Shown: positions 51,459-60,228, numbered from the stretch's first letter. The stretch is 64,000 nt of DNA from Alistipes timonensis JC136 (GCF_900107675.1 NZ_FNRI01000002.1:372001-436000); one strand, 5' to 3'. Numbers and translations are program-made. Notes: generated by a model not told the origin, from the letters alone.

Positions 51459-51556
51459 CCGTCCGCTTAAAAACGTTTTTCAAGGCAGGCAGCGCAGACC
51501 CGAATCCGATATCCGAAAACCTGCCGCCGCCCTTAAATCCCGCTTCTTAAAGCGGG

Positions 51557-52978
51557 CTATATCTGCTTCCGCAGCCTCGCCACCGGTATCCCGAGCATTT
51601 CCCGGTATTTTGCCACGGTGCGGCGGGCGATGCGGTAGCCTTTCGAATTGAGGATGTCCATCAGCGTCTCGTCGGTCAGCGGACGGCGCTTGTCCTCCTC
51701 GTCGATGCACTCCTGCAGGATGTTTTTGATCTCGTAGCTCGACACCTCCTCGCCCGAATCGGTCTGCATGGCCTCCGAAAAGAGCGACTTCAGAAGAATG
51801 ATCCCGAACTGCGTCTGTACGTATTTGCTGTTCACCACGCGCGAGATGGTCGAAACATCGAGCCCCGTGCGGTCGGCGATGTCTTTGAGGATCATCGGCC
51901 GGAGCTTCGACTTGTCGCCGTCTTTGAAATACTCCTCCTGGTAGTCCAGAATGGTCTGCATCGTGCGCATCAGCGTATCGTGACGCTGTTTGATGGCCGA
52001 GATGAACCATTTCGCCGAATCGATCTTGCTCTTCACGAACTGAATCGCCTCCTTGTCCTTGTCCCGGACACGGCCGTCCGAGCCCACCATCTCACGAATC
52101 ATCTCCATATAGCGGCGGTTGACGCGCACCTCGGGGACGTTGTAGGAGTTCAGCGAGAGGGTGAAACGCCCGTCCTGATAATCGAGGATGAAATCCGGGA
52201 TGATGTAGGGCGTGGTGTCCGTGCCGCCTTCGGCGTAGAGGTTGCCGGGTTTGGGCGACAGGTGGCGGATCTCGGCGATCGCATCGCGGAAATCGTCCTC
52301 GGAGATCTGCAGCCGCGCCATCAGCTTCTCATAGTGCTTTTTGACGAACTCGTCGAAGTAGTTTGTCAGTATCTTGCGGGCCAGCCGCCGCGGGCGGGTG
52401 TTGATCGGCATCTGCGCCATCTGCAGCAGCAGACACTCCCGCAGGTCGCGGGCGCCGATGCCGGCAGGCTCCAGCTCGTGAATGACGTTCAGCAGGCGCT
52501 CCAGCTCCGCGGCCGTGGTCTCGACCCCCACCGTAAAGGCGATGTCGTCGGCCACGGACTCCAGGTCGCGGCGCAGGTAACCGTCCTCGTCGATGCTCCC
52601 GACCAGATAGACCGCCAGCCGCATGTCCCGTTCGGAAAGGTTCCGGTAACGCAGCTGTTCGATCAGATACTCCTGCAGCGAACGCCCCTCGGTCAGATAA
52701 ACCGGGCGCTGCTTGTCGTCCTTCGAGAAGTTGTTGATGCGGCTCTTGTACGACGGCGTGTCGTCGTCGTGCAGGTATTCGTCGACGGAAATCTGCTGAG
52801 GCTGCTCGTCGTCCTCGGAAGAGCGTTCCTCTTCCTCCAGGACGATGTTGTCCTCGATCTCCTGTTTGATGCGCTGCTCGAGCTGCACGGCAGGCAGCTC
52901 CAACAGCTTAATCATCTGAATCTGCTGCGGAGAGAGCTTCTGCTGAAGCGAAAGTACCTGTTTCTGATTTATAGCCAT
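51557..52978 (-). CDS. rpoN: RNA polymerase sigma-54 factor
   Basis: A 473-residue sigma factor that directs RNA polymerase to -24/-12 promoters and needs an AAA+ activator. Region I at the N-terminus is Gln/Leu-rich (VLSLQQKLSPQQIQMIKLLELP), followed by an acidic region II (LEEEERSSEDDEQPQ). The core-binding domain contains LEPAGIGARDLRECLLLQ (about 170). The DNA-binding region contains LKDIADRTGLDVSTISRVVNSKY (about 365), and the RpoN box ARRTVAKYRE is near residues 453-462. No sigma-54 activator is seen in the window. The TAG stop is followed by a small hairpin (51539-51556). Confidence 0.95.
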   Translation of the reverse strand: MAINQKQVLSLQQKLSPQQIQMIKLLELPAVQLEQRIKQEIEDNIVLEEEERSSEDDEQPQQISVDEYLHDDDTPSYKSRINNFSKDDKQRPVYLTEGRSLQEYLIEQLRYRNLSERDMRLAVYLVGSIDEDGYLRRDLESVADDIAFTVGVETTAAELERLLNVIHELEPAGIGARDLRECLLLQMAQMPINTRPRRLARKILTNYFDEFVKKHYEKLMARLQISEDDFRDAIAEIRHLSPKPGNLYAEGGTDTTPYIIPDFILDYQDGRFTLSLNSYNVPEVRVNRRYMEMIREMVGSDGRVRDKDKEAIQFVKSKIDSAKWFISAIKQRHDTLMRTMQTILDYQEEYFKDGDKSKLRPMILKDIADRTGLDVSTISRVVNSKYVQTQFGIILLKSLFSEAMQTDSGEEVSSYEIKNILQECIDEEDKRRPLTDETLMDILNSKGYRIARRTVAKYREMLGIPVARLRKQI

Positions 52979-53086
52979 ATAGGGTCCAAATTAAGAATTG
53001 TTCAGCATTCCGAATTTGGTCTCTTCATTTATTGGGTTCGTTTGGGTCCACGAAAGCCATTCAGGGACGACTCCCGTAGAAAGTCG

Positions 53087-53148
53087 TTCGGGGCGAACAG
53101 ATTCCGGTTTTCGTGAAGTCGGGCGCGGCAGGAGCATACTCAGGTATG
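53087..53148. other. Intergenic segment sharing motifs with the 8577-8618 hairpin
   Basis: TTCGGGGCGAACA (53087-53099) and the palindrome CATACTCAGGTATG (53135-53148) recur, in reversed order, at 8610-8622 and around 8592-8603. The rest of 52979-53204 shows no gene. No convincing promoter for rpoN was found; only a weak TTAATTTG lies at 52994-52987 on the minus strand. Confidence 0.45.
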
Positions 53149-53204
53149 TGACTGTCGCGGACGGCGAGGGAAGGCCGGAAGGAGCCGCACTCGGACGGCT
53201 TTCG

Positions 53205-54593
53205 TTAGAAATCGGCGTGCTGCGGCGTCCGGGGGAACGGCTGCACGTCGCGGATGTTGGTCATGCCGGTCACGAAGAGCAGCAGGCGGTCGAAGCCCAG
53301 CCCGAAGCCCGAGTGAGGCGCCGACCCCCAGCGGCGGGTGTCGAGATACCACCAGAGCTCGCGCTCGCTCATGCCGAGCTCGGTCACGCGGTTGTGCAAT
53401 TTCGTGTAGTCGGCCTCGCGCTCCGAACCGCCGATGATCTCGCCGATGCCGGGGAACAGCACGTCCATCGCGCGCACGGTCTTGCCGTCGTCGTTCTGCT
53501 TCATGTAGAACGCTTTGATCTCCTTGGGGTAGTTGATGAGGATGACCGGGCGTTTGAAGTGCTCCTCCACGAGGTAGCGCTCGTGCTCCGACTGCAGGTC
53601 GCAGCCCCAGTCGCAGGGGAATTCGAACTTGCGGCCCGAAGCCTTCAGAATCTCGATGCCCTCGGTATAGTCGAGGCGCTTGAAGTCGTGCTCCAAAACG
53701 AAGTGCAGACGCTCCAGCAGGCCCTTGTCCCACATCTTGTTCATAAACTCGAGGTCCTCGGCGCAATGTTCCAGCGCATAGCGGATGAGGTATTTGAGGA
53801 AATCCTCGGCCAGCTCCATGTTGTCCTCCAGTTCGTAGAACGCCGCTTCGGGCTCGATCATCCAGAATTCCGACGCATGGCGCGGGGTGTTGGAGTTTTC
53901 GGCACGGAACGTGGGACCGAACGTGTAGATGCGGCCCAGCGACAGCGCGCCCAGCTCACCCTCGAGCTGCCCCGACACGGTGAGGTTGCACGACTTGCCG
54001 AAGAAATCCTGCGAATAGTCGATCGCCCCCGTCTCGGTCCGGGGCGGGTTGTTCAGGTCGAGCGTCGTCACCTGGAACATCGCGCCGGCGCCTTCGCAGT
54101 CCGAAGCCGTGATGATCGGCGTATGGAAATAGTAGAAACCGTGGTTGTTGAAATACTCGTGAATGGCGTAGGCCATGGCGTGACGGATGCGGAGCACCGC
54201 ACCGAAGGTGTTCGTGCGCGGACGCAGGTAGGCGATTTCGCGCAGGAACTCCAGCGAGTGTCCCTTTTTCTGCAGGGGATAGCTCTCGGGATCGGCCGTA
54301 CCGTAAACCTCCAGCTTCTCGGCCTGCACCTCGACGCCCTGTCCCGCACCCGGCGATGCGACCAGACGGCCGTCGATACGGATGCAGGCGCCCGTGGTGA
54401 CGGGTTTGAGCTCCTCCTCCGAGATTTTCGCCAGATCGACCACCACCTGTATATTATTTACGCACGACCCGTCGTTCAGGGCGATGAACGCCACATTCTT
54501 GTTTCCGCGCTTGGTGCGCACCCAGCCTTTGACGACGATGTCGGTGTCCACGACACCCGACTTCAGAATTTCTACGATCCTCTGCGTTTTCAT
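53205..54593 (-). CDS. asnS: Asparaginyl-tRNA synthetase
   Basis: A 462-residue class IIb synthetase that charges tRNA-Asn. The N-terminal OB-fold anticodon-binding domain (about 1-105, VKGWVRTKRGNKNVAFIALNDGS) is followed by the catalytic domain with motif 2 (FRAENSNTPRHASEFWMIEPE, about 210) and motif 3 (GFGLGFDRLLLFVTGMTNIRDV near the C-terminus). The start is placed at ATG 54593 (MKTQRIVEILKSG). An in-frame ATG at 54611 would leave only about 7 nt of leader after the predicted transcription start. Confidence 0.95.
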   Translation of the reverse strand: MKTQRIVEILKSGVVDTDIVVKGWVRTKRGNKNVAFIALNDGSCVNNIQVVVDLAKISEEELKPVTTGACIRIDGRLVASPGAGQGVEVQAEKLEVYGTADPESYPLQKKGHSLEFLREIAYLRPRTNTFGAVLRIRHAMAYAIHEYFNNHGFYYFHTPIITASDCEGAGAMFQVTTLDLNNPPRTETGAIDYSQDFFGKSCNLTVSGQLEGELGALSLGRIYTFGPTFRAENSNTPRHASEFWMIEPEAAFYELEDNMELAEDFLKYLIRYALEHCAEDLEFMNKMWDKGLLERLHFVLEHDFKRLDYTEGIEILKASGRKFEFPCDWGCDLQSEHERYLVEEHFKRPVILINYPKEIKAFYMKQNDDGKTVRAMDVLFPGIGEIIGGSEREADYTKLHNRVTELGMSERELWWYLDTRRWGSAPHSGFGLGFDRLLLFVTGMTNIRDVQPFPRTPQHADF

Positions 54594-54624
54594 AGTTTGT
54601 GTTTCTCTCATTTTTCAGAATTCA

Positions 54625-54655
54625 CAAAGTTAGCGATTATTTGCGATTTGGCAAA
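54625..54655 (-). promoter_or_regulatory. Promoter of asnS
   Basis: On the minus strand TTTG (54655-54652), exactly 19 bp, TAACTTTG (54632-54625). The position supports translation from 54593 rather than 54611. Confidence 0.8.
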
Positions 54656-54692
54656 AAAAAATGCCTATGGCGTCGTTACGGCACTTCCATAC

Positions 54693-54794
54693 GTCGGAAT
54701 GTTTTACCGAACCGCATGCAATTCCGTTTTGGGGTCGTAACGACCCTTTTATTTTGTCGGGACCTTTTGCCGGACCGCCTGCGATTCGGTTTTG
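54693..54794 (+). repeat. Imperfect 39-bp direct repeat in a promoter region
   Basis: Two copies, 54693-54731 and 54756-54794, are 63 bp apart. The inner 30 bp (TTTTrCCGrACCGC...GTTTTG) match at 25 positions. Each copy ends in TTTTG, which can act as -33. Between them lies the palindrome GGGTCG-TAA-CGACCC (54732-54746) followed by TTTTATTTT, which could act as an operator or a rightward terminator. The 327-bp gap 54594-54920 holds no other recognisable gene. Confidence 0.6.
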
Positions 54795-54898
54795 AACCCA
54801 TCCGATTTTTTTCATATCTTTGGCTTCGCCTTAGATACTCCGCCTTGGAAAAAATGCAGGCAAGCTTGCTTTTTTCTCTCGGCTTATTCGTATCTTTG
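54791..54898 (+). promoter_or_regulatory. Two tandem promoters for the GH2-like gene
   Basis: P1: TTTG 54791-54794, 20 bp, TATCTTTG 54815-54822. P2: TATCTTTG 54891-54898 with a weaker TTG at 54866-54868 (22-bp spacing). P2 leaves a short leader of about 17 nt before ATG 54921. Confidence 0.62.
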
Positions 54899-54920
54899 TC
54901 CGAATCATATTCCGTATACG

Positions 54921-56270
54921 ATGAAACGAACGATACTGACGGCTGCGCTGGCAGCCTGCACACTGGCAGCCGCGGCCCAGGAGGAGCGAAACCCCGTTCC
55001 GATGACCTCGCACGGAGGCCGCATCTACCGCACGGAGGTCGTGCCCTACGACGCACGCCACGACGCCGACGCCCGGAACCGCGAGGCCGGAGGCTACTGG
55101 AAGGTTTTCAGCCCCGAGGTGACGGTTACGACCGAAGGTCCTCTTTATGCCATTCTCGGACAGGAGATCGACATTCCGTTCGCCTGGACCGACGGCGTGG
55201 TCTGCCTGCACCTGGAAAATCCCGGTTCGGCCTACTCGCTCTGGCTCAACGACCGCCAGGTGGCCGATGTCAGCGACCCGCTGACGCCCGCGGAATTCGA
55301 CCTGACCCCCTATGTCCGCGAAGGCGTCAACAACTTCAAACTACTGATGCGCAACGACAATCCCGCCCGGCAGCTCGACGCCGCAGTCCCCGCCGACCGC
55401 AAACCTTTCGAAAACAGCTACCTCTACTACCAGAACAAGCGTTCGATCGCCGACTTCGAGATCGGGCTGGTGCCCGACACGCTGGGACGCGATTTCGGCA
55501 TGCTCGACCTCCGGATCGTGGCGCAGAACGCATTCAACTACGACGAGCCCGTCACGGTGGGCTACGACATCTACTCGCCGCAGGGCAAATTGCTCGAATT
55601 CAACATGACCGAGGTCACCATCCCGGGCCGCTCGACCGACACGGTGCGCTTCTCGCCGTTCATCTACCACACCTACGACAACAAGTGGGAAGCCGGGAGC
55701 AAAACCCCGCCGCTCTACAAAGTGATGCTCTTCACGCGCCGCAACGGCGTCTACAAGGAGTATATGCCGATGAAGATCGGGTTCGGCAAGACCGAACTCA
55801 TCGACGGACGCGTCATGCGGCTGGGCAAGGAGCTCAAACTCGAAAAGGCCGGCTACAACGCCGCCGCCGACCGCAAGACGGCCCTTGCGGAACTCAAAGC
55901 CCTGAAGGCCAAGGGCAAGAATACGATTTGCCCGGACTATCCGCAGCCGGCGTGGTTCTACGAACTGTGCGACGAGCTGGGGCTCTACGTCATCGACCAG
56001 GCCAACATCAACGCCCCGGAACGCAGCGGCGACCGCACGGTCGGGGGCACGCCGTCGAACGACCCGAAACTCGCGGAGGAGTATCTGGAACGCGTGAAGG
56101 CGATGTATTACCGTTCGCGCAATTTCACCTGTGTCATCGCCTACTCGCTGGGAGGCCCCTCGGGCAACGGATACAACATGTACAAGGCCTACCAGTGGTT
56201 GAAATCGGTCGAAAAATCCCGTCCGGTGATCTATGCCGACGCCGATGGGGAGTGGAACACGGATCTGTAA
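54921..56270 (+). CDS. Truncated GH2-like protein without catalytic acid/base (pseudoenzyme)
   Basis: A 449-residue exported protein (signal peptide ends near AAA-QEE, about 20). The N-terminal jellyroll (about 30-180, IPFAWTDGVVCLHLENPGSAYSLWLND) and Ig-like domain (about 190-295) resemble GH2 beta-galactosidases, and WFYELCDELGLYVIDQANI is typical of the GH2 barrel. The acid/base motif expected as SLGNE reads SLGGPSGNG (about 408-416), and the protein ends about 30 residues later, before the nucleophile. It is therefore probably non-hydrolytic, perhaps a sugar-binding or structural protein. The frame is clean and has good promoters, so it is not called a pseudogene. It is 3 bp before rlmH. 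Confidence 0.78.
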   Translation: MKRTILTAALAACTLAAAAQEERNPVPMTSHGGRIYRTEVVPYDARHDADARNREAGGYWKVFSPEVTVTTEGPLYAILGQEIDIPFAWTDGVVCLHLENPGSAYSLWLNDRQVADVSDPLTPAEFDLTPYVREGVNNFKLLMRNDNPARQLDAAVPADRKPFENSYLYYQNKRSIADFEIGLVPDTLGRDFGMLDLRIVAQNAFNYDEPVTVGYDIYSPQGKLLEFNMTEVTIPGRSTDTVRFSPFIYHTYDNKWEAGSKTPPLYKVMLFTRRNGVYKEYMPMKIGFGKTELIDGRVMRLGKELKLEKAGYNAAADRKTALAELKALKAKGKNTICPDYPQPAWFYELCDELGLYVIDQANINAPERSGDRTVGGTPSNDPKLAEEYLERVKAMYYRSRNFTCVIAYSLGGPSGNGYNMYKAYQWLKSVEKSRPVIYADADGEWNTDL

Positions 56271-56273
56271 CGG

Positions 56274-56747
56274 ATGACCCTCGAACTCATCGTCATAGGC
56301 AAGACCGATTCGAAGGAGGTCGCCGCGCTGGTGGAGCTGTATGCCCGGCGCGTGAATTTCTACTGCAAATTCGCGGTCACGACCCTGCCCAACGTGCGCA
56401 ACACCAAGAGCCTGACCGTCAAACAGCAGCGCACGGCCGAGGGTGAGGCCATCCTGCGCCAGCTGACCGACGGCGATTTCGTGACACTGCTCGACGAACA
56501 CGGCACGGAGTACCGCTCGGTGGAGTTCGCGCTGTGGCTGCAGAAACGCATGAACAGCGGCGTAAAACGCCTCGTCATGGTGATCGGCGGCCCCTACGGA
56601 TTCTCGGAGGAGGTCTACGCCCGCGCCGACGCAAAGCTGTCGCTCTCACGCATGACCTTCTCGCACCAGATCGTGCGGGCGATCTTCGCCGAGCAGATCT
56701 ACCGCGCCTTCACCATCCTCAACAACGAACCCTACCACCACGAATAA
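56274..56747 (+). CDS. rlmH: 23S rRNA (pseudouridine-1915-N3)-methyltransferase
   Basis: A 157-residue SPOUT methyltransferase acting on helix 69 of 23S rRNA in assembled ribosomes. It has MTLELIVIGKTDSKEV at the N-terminus, LLDEHGTEYRSVEFA (about 72-86), the SAM knot IGGPYGF (104-110) and the conserved C-terminal LSRMTFSHQIVRAIFAEQIYRAFTI...PYHHE. Full family length. Its TAA overlaps the ATG of the LuxR gene (TAATG). Confidence 0.97.
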   Translation: MTLELIVIGKTDSKEVAALVELYARRVNFYCKFAVTTLPNVRNTKSLTVKQQRTAEGEAILRQLTDGDFVTLLDEHGTEYRSVEFALWLQKRMNSGVKRLVMVIGGPYGFSEEVYARADAKLSLSRMTFSHQIVRAIFAEQIYRAFTILNNEPYHHE

Positions 56748-57322
56748 TGCAGCAGCGCCCCGCCATAGCCGTCCTGACCCTCAACATCCTCGTAGGCGCG
56801 GGGCTCCGCTCCATTCTGGAAAAAGTGATCCCGCAGGCCGGCATCGAGCTGTTCCGCGATTTTCAGGAGTTCGCCGAGGCGGAGCCGGAGCGGTTCATCC
56901 ACTATTTCGTGGCGGCGCAGACCTTCGCGGCCCACAACGCCTATTTCCGCGCCCGGCAGCACAAGACCATCCTGCTCACCGCCGGACAGCCGCACGCCGG
57001 AATGCACTGTATCGACGTGCAGACCAACGAGGAGGAGTTCGTGCGCGCGCTGGTGCAGATGCAGCGCAGCGTCCGGCGTCCGGAGCACACCCTCCCGGAG
57101 CCGCCGCAGGCCGGGCAGCCGCTCTCGGAACGCGAAGCCGAGGTGCTGGCGCTCATCGCCCGGGGGCTTATCAACAAACAGATCGCCGACCGCCTCGGCA
57201 TCGGGCTGACGACTGCGATCTCCCACCGCCGCAACATCATGGAGAAGCTCGGCATCCGCTCGGTAGCCGGACTGGTGGTCTATGCGCTGGCGGCGGGCTA
57301 TGCCGACCCGGACGGGATGTAG
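56747..57322 (+). CDS. LuxR-family transcriptional regulator
   Basis: A 191-residue cytosolic regulator starting at ATG 56747, overlapping the rlmH stop by one base. The C-terminal HTH (about 120-185, LSEREAEVLALIARGLINKQIADRLGI..TTAISHRRNIMEKLGI) is a textbook LuxR/GerE domain. The N-terminal about 110 residues resemble a receiver in layout but lack a clear acidic pocket and phospho-Asp, so activation may be by ligand or protein contact. It lies 76 bp upstream of a TonB-dependent receptor gene that has its own promoter and is its most likely target. Confidence 0.87.
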   Translation: MQQRPAIAVLTLNILVGAGLRSILEKVIPQAGIELFRDFQEFAEAEPERFIHYFVAAQTFAAHNAYFRARQHKTILLTAGQPHAGMHCIDVQTNEEEFVRALVQMQRSVRRPEHTLPEPPQAGQPLSEREAEVLALIARGLINKQIADRLGIGLTTAISHRRNIMEKLGIRSVAGLVVYALAAGYADPDGM

Positions 57323-57342
57323 GCCCTCCTCATAAATTAGGA

Positions 57343-57373
57343 TTGCACCGACCGAAATAAATCCGTTACTTTG
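57343..57373 (+). promoter_or_regulatory. Candidate promoter of the TonB receptor gene
   Basis: TTG 57343-57345, 20 bp, TTACTTTG 57366-57373. An overlapping TACCTTTG at 57374-57381 is a better -7 by sequence but lacks a -33 at the right distance. Confidence 0.5.
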
Positions 57374-57398
57374 TACCTTTGAAAAACCCCGTCCAAGA

Positions 57399-59663
57399 AT
57401 GCACTGCAAACTGACAGCCATACCGCTCCTGCTGCTGGCCTCCGCGGCCGCAGGCCGCACCGCCGGCGGGAAGGCGCCGGGCACGGAAGCGGCCGACACG
57501 GTGATCGTGGTGGACAAAGTGCAGGTGACGGCCATCAAACAGGGGCTCGTACTGCGGTCGCAGCCCGTTGCGGCGTCGATCGTCGGCAGCCGCGCCATCG
57601 AACGCCGGCACATCGGGGCGCTGAAAAACCTCTCGCAGACGGTTCCCAATTTCCATGTCCCGGACTATGGGTCGCGCATGACCTCGTCGATCTACGTGCG
57701 GGGCCTCGGGGCGCGCATCGACCAGCCGGTGATCGGACTCAACATCGACAACGTACCCGTACTCAACAAGGACAATTTCGACACGGAGCTGGCCGACGCC
57801 GAGCGTATCGAGGTGCTGCGCGGTCCCCAGTCGACGCTCTACGGCCGCAACACGATGGGCGGCGTGGTGAACGTCTACACCCTCTCGCCGCTCGCGTACC
57901 AGGGGGTGCGGCTGACGGCCGAATACGGCAGCGGGGATTCCTACCGCTTCCGGGCGTCGTCCTACTACAAGCTCTCGCCCGACCTCGGGATGGCCGTGAC
58001 GGGCTATTACACCCACACGGGCGGCTTCTTCGACAATCAATATACGGGTGAAAAATGCGACTGGGAACGGTTGGGCGGAGGCCGTTGGAAGACCCAGTGG
58101 CGCAACCGCAGGGGGCTCCGCATCGACAACACCCTCTCGTTCTCGGTGCTGGACCAGGGCGGCTACCCCTACGCCTACGTCGGCGAGGAGATCGTGCACG
58201 ACGGCCAGACCGTCATCCGCAAGGGGGAGATCAGTTGCAACGATCCCTGCTCGTACCGCCGCACGACCATCAGCGACGGTCTCACGGTGCGCTACGACGC
58301 CGAAAAATTCGCCGTCTCGTCGATCACCTCCTACCAGTACTCCGACGACGAGATGATCCTCGACCAGGATTTCACGCCCCTGAGCTATTTCACGCTCAAA
58401 CAGGCACGCCGGGAACACACCGTCACTGAGGACGTGGTGTTCCGCTCACGCGACGGACGCCGCTACGGCTGGCTGTTCGGGGCTTTCGGATTTTACCGCC
58501 GCGGCACGATGGACGCCCCGGTGCACTTCAAACGCACGGGCATCGAGAAGCTGATCCTCGAAAATGCCAACATCAGCCCTGACTTAGTCTATACGATGGA
58601 TGCGGACGAACTGCCGCTTTATTCCGATTTCCGCATGCCCTCGTATGGCGCGGCGCTCTACCACGAATCGCGCTTCACGCTGGGGCATTGGCGGATCACG
58701 GCCGGCATCCGCGCCGATTACGAGCGCACCCGGCTGCGCTACCACAGCAAGGCCGGCATGGACTACTCCCTGAGCGTCAACGGCGGAGCTCCGGCACCCA
58801 TCCGGATCGACATCGACGAGACGAACGAAATCGCCCATTCCTACACCGAGATACTCCCGAAATTCTCGGCCATGTACTGCTTCGACGAGGTGCGCAACCT
58901 CTACATCTCCATAGCCCGGGGCTACAAGGCCGGGGGATTCAACACGCAGATGTTCTCGGACATCCTGCAGGAAAAGATCAAATGGCAGATGGCTTCGGGA
59001 ATCCCCTATGACGAACCCGACCTGATGTCCTACAAACCCGAATACAGCTGGAACTACGAGTTGGGCGGCCATTTCTCGTGCCTGGACGGCGTCGTGCGGG
59101 GCGATTTCGCGGTGTTCTGGATCGACGTCCGCGACCAGCAGCTCACGGTCTTTCCCGAAGGGACGGCCACGGGACGCATGATGACCAACGCGGGCCGCAC
59201 GCGCAGCGCCGGGGCCGAAGCCGCCCTGCAATTCACGCCGTGGCGGTCGCTGGAGATCAACGCCGCCTACGGATACACCGACGCCCGCTTCGTGCGTTAT
59301 GACAACGGCATCGAGGATTTCAAAGACAACCGCATCCCCTACGCCCCGCAGCACACCTTTTCGGCCGGAGCGGCGTGGACCGTCCCGACGGGCGTGGCGT
59401 GGCTCGGCGACCTGGTCCTGCAGGCCGGAATCCGCTGCGCCGGACGCATCTGGTGGAACGAGGAGAACTCGCTTTCGCAGCCGTTCTACGCACTGACGGA
59501 CGCCTCCGTGCGGTTCGAACACAAGCACTATTCGCTCGACATCTGGAGCCGCAACCTCACGGGGACAAACTACAACGTATTCTATTTCAAGTCGATCGGC
59601 AACGAGTTCGTCCAGCGCGGACGTCCCCGGACCTTCGGCATCACCCTGAACATAAACATATAA
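57399..59663 (+). CDS. TonB-dependent receptor (siderophore/iron-type, not SusC)
   Basis: A 754-residue outer-membrane receptor of classical size, without the SusC N-terminal extension. A signal peptide (about 1-20) is followed by a TonB-box-like DTVIVVDKVQVTA (about 33-45) and a plug with TSSIYVRGLGARIDQPVIGLNIDNVPV and IEVLRGPQSTLYGRNTMGGVVNV (about 130-155). The 22-strand barrel has GYKAGGFNTQMFS (about 508), and the protein ends GRPRTFGITLNINI. The plug resembles FyuA/pesticin-type and other iron-complex receptors, so a metal chelate is likely but the ligand is unproven. It lies between the LuxR gene and a lipoprotein gene (12 bp). Confidence 0.92.
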   Translation: MHCKLTAIPLLLLASAAAGRTAGGKAPGTEAADTVIVVDKVQVTAIKQGLVLRSQPVAASIVGSRAIERRHIGALKNLSQTVPNFHVPDYGSRMTSSIYVRGLGARIDQPVIGLNIDNVPVLNKDNFDTELADAERIEVLRGPQSTLYGRNTMGGVVNVYTLSPLAYQGVRLTAEYGSGDSYRFRASSYYKLSPDLGMAVTGYYTHTGGFFDNQYTGEKCDWERLGGGRWKTQWRNRRGLRIDNTLSFSVLDQGGYPYAYVGEEIVHDGQTVIRKGEISCNDPCSYRRTTISDGLTVRYDAEKFAVSSITSYQYSDDEMILDQDFTPLSYFTLKQARREHTVTEDVVFRSRDGRRYGWLFGAFGFYRRGTMDAPVHFKRTGIEKLILENANISPDLVYTMDADELPLYSDFRMPSYGAALYHESRFTLGHWRITAGIRADYERTRLRYHSKAGMDYSLSVNGGAPAPIRIDIDETNEIAHSYTEILPKFSAMYCFDEVRNLYISIARGYKAGGFNTQMFSDILQEKIKWQMASGIPYDEPDLMSYKPEYSWNYELGGHFSCLDGVVRGDFAVFWIDVRDQQLTVFPEGTATGRMMTNAGRTRSAGAEAALQFTPWRSLEINAAYGYTDARFVRYDNGIEDFKDNRIPYAPQHTFSAGAAWTVPTGVAWLGDLVLQAGIRCAGRIWWNEENSLSQPFYALTDASVRFEHKHYSLDIWSRNLTGTNYNVFYFKSIGNEFVQRGRPRTFGITLNINI

Positions 59664-59675
59664 CAATACCGACAC

Positions 59676-60215
59676 ATGAAAAAAATCCTCTTCCTCCTGT
59701 TCGCCGCCGCGGCTTTCGCGGCCTGCAACGACAACGACGGCGCACCCAAGATCCGTTACGCCTCGACCAACGACGGCATCGTCAACGGACATCTCCAGGG
59801 TATCAACATGTTCTTTTACGGCCGCGCGGTCGCTACGGATGACACGGGCGACGCCTACACCGACGACGAAGCCCTGTTCGAATTCGCCGGAGGTCCCTCG
59901 GGCGATTCGGAATATTTCGCCCTCTACATGCACAAGACCCGCTTTGCGGCCAGTATGCCGCCCTTCGAAATGAAAATACCGCACACCCACTACACCGGCA
60001 AGGGCAATTCGATCGCTTTTTCCGAAGAAAGCATCGTTCCCGAGGCAATCCTGCCCGGCCAGGACGGCTACCAACCCCTGCCCTCCTACACACTCACCGA
60101 GGTCGAAGGGACGATCGACGGCGTCAACTGCCGTGTCAGCTTCACATGCACCGTCCCCAAACTGGAAAAAACCTACCGGATGGAATACGAAGGCAAACTG
60201 ATTATCAAAGAATAA
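59676..60215 (+). CDS. Lipoprotein partner of the TonB receptor, calycin-like candidate
   Basis: A 179-residue lipoprotein (lipobox AAFAAC, Cys16). The mature part is beta-rich with repeated strand patterns (EYFALYMHKTRFAASMPPFEMKIP, LTEVEGTIDGVNCRVSFTCTVPKLE), fitting a small barrel such as the calycin-like fold common in Bacteroides. It is probably a surface or periplasmic binding protein that hands ligand to the receptor 12 bp upstream, by analogy to HmuY beside HmuR. No haem-binding His pair is evident. Confidence 0.72.
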   Translation: MKKILFLLFAAAAFAACNDNDGAPKIRYASTNDGIVNGHLQGINMFFYGRAVATDDTGDAYTDDEALFEFAGGPSGDSEYFALYMHKTRFAASMPPFEMKIPHTHYTGKGNSIAFSEESIVPEAILPGQDGYQPLPSYTLTEVEGTIDGVNCRVSFTCTVPKLEKTYRMEYEGKLIIKE

Positions 60216-60228
60216 ATATCCACAAACC

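Noticed and set aside
54921..56270. Calling the GH2-like gene a frameshifted pseudogene
   Set aside because: The frame is intact from signal peptide to stop, and no continuation of the GH2 barrel is found downstream, where rlmH begins 3 bp later.
56534..56746. Longer LuxR protein starting inside rlmH
   Set aside because: The extra 71 residues are a shadow of rlmH codons. The ATG at 56747 overlaps the rlmH stop in the usual TAATG fashion.
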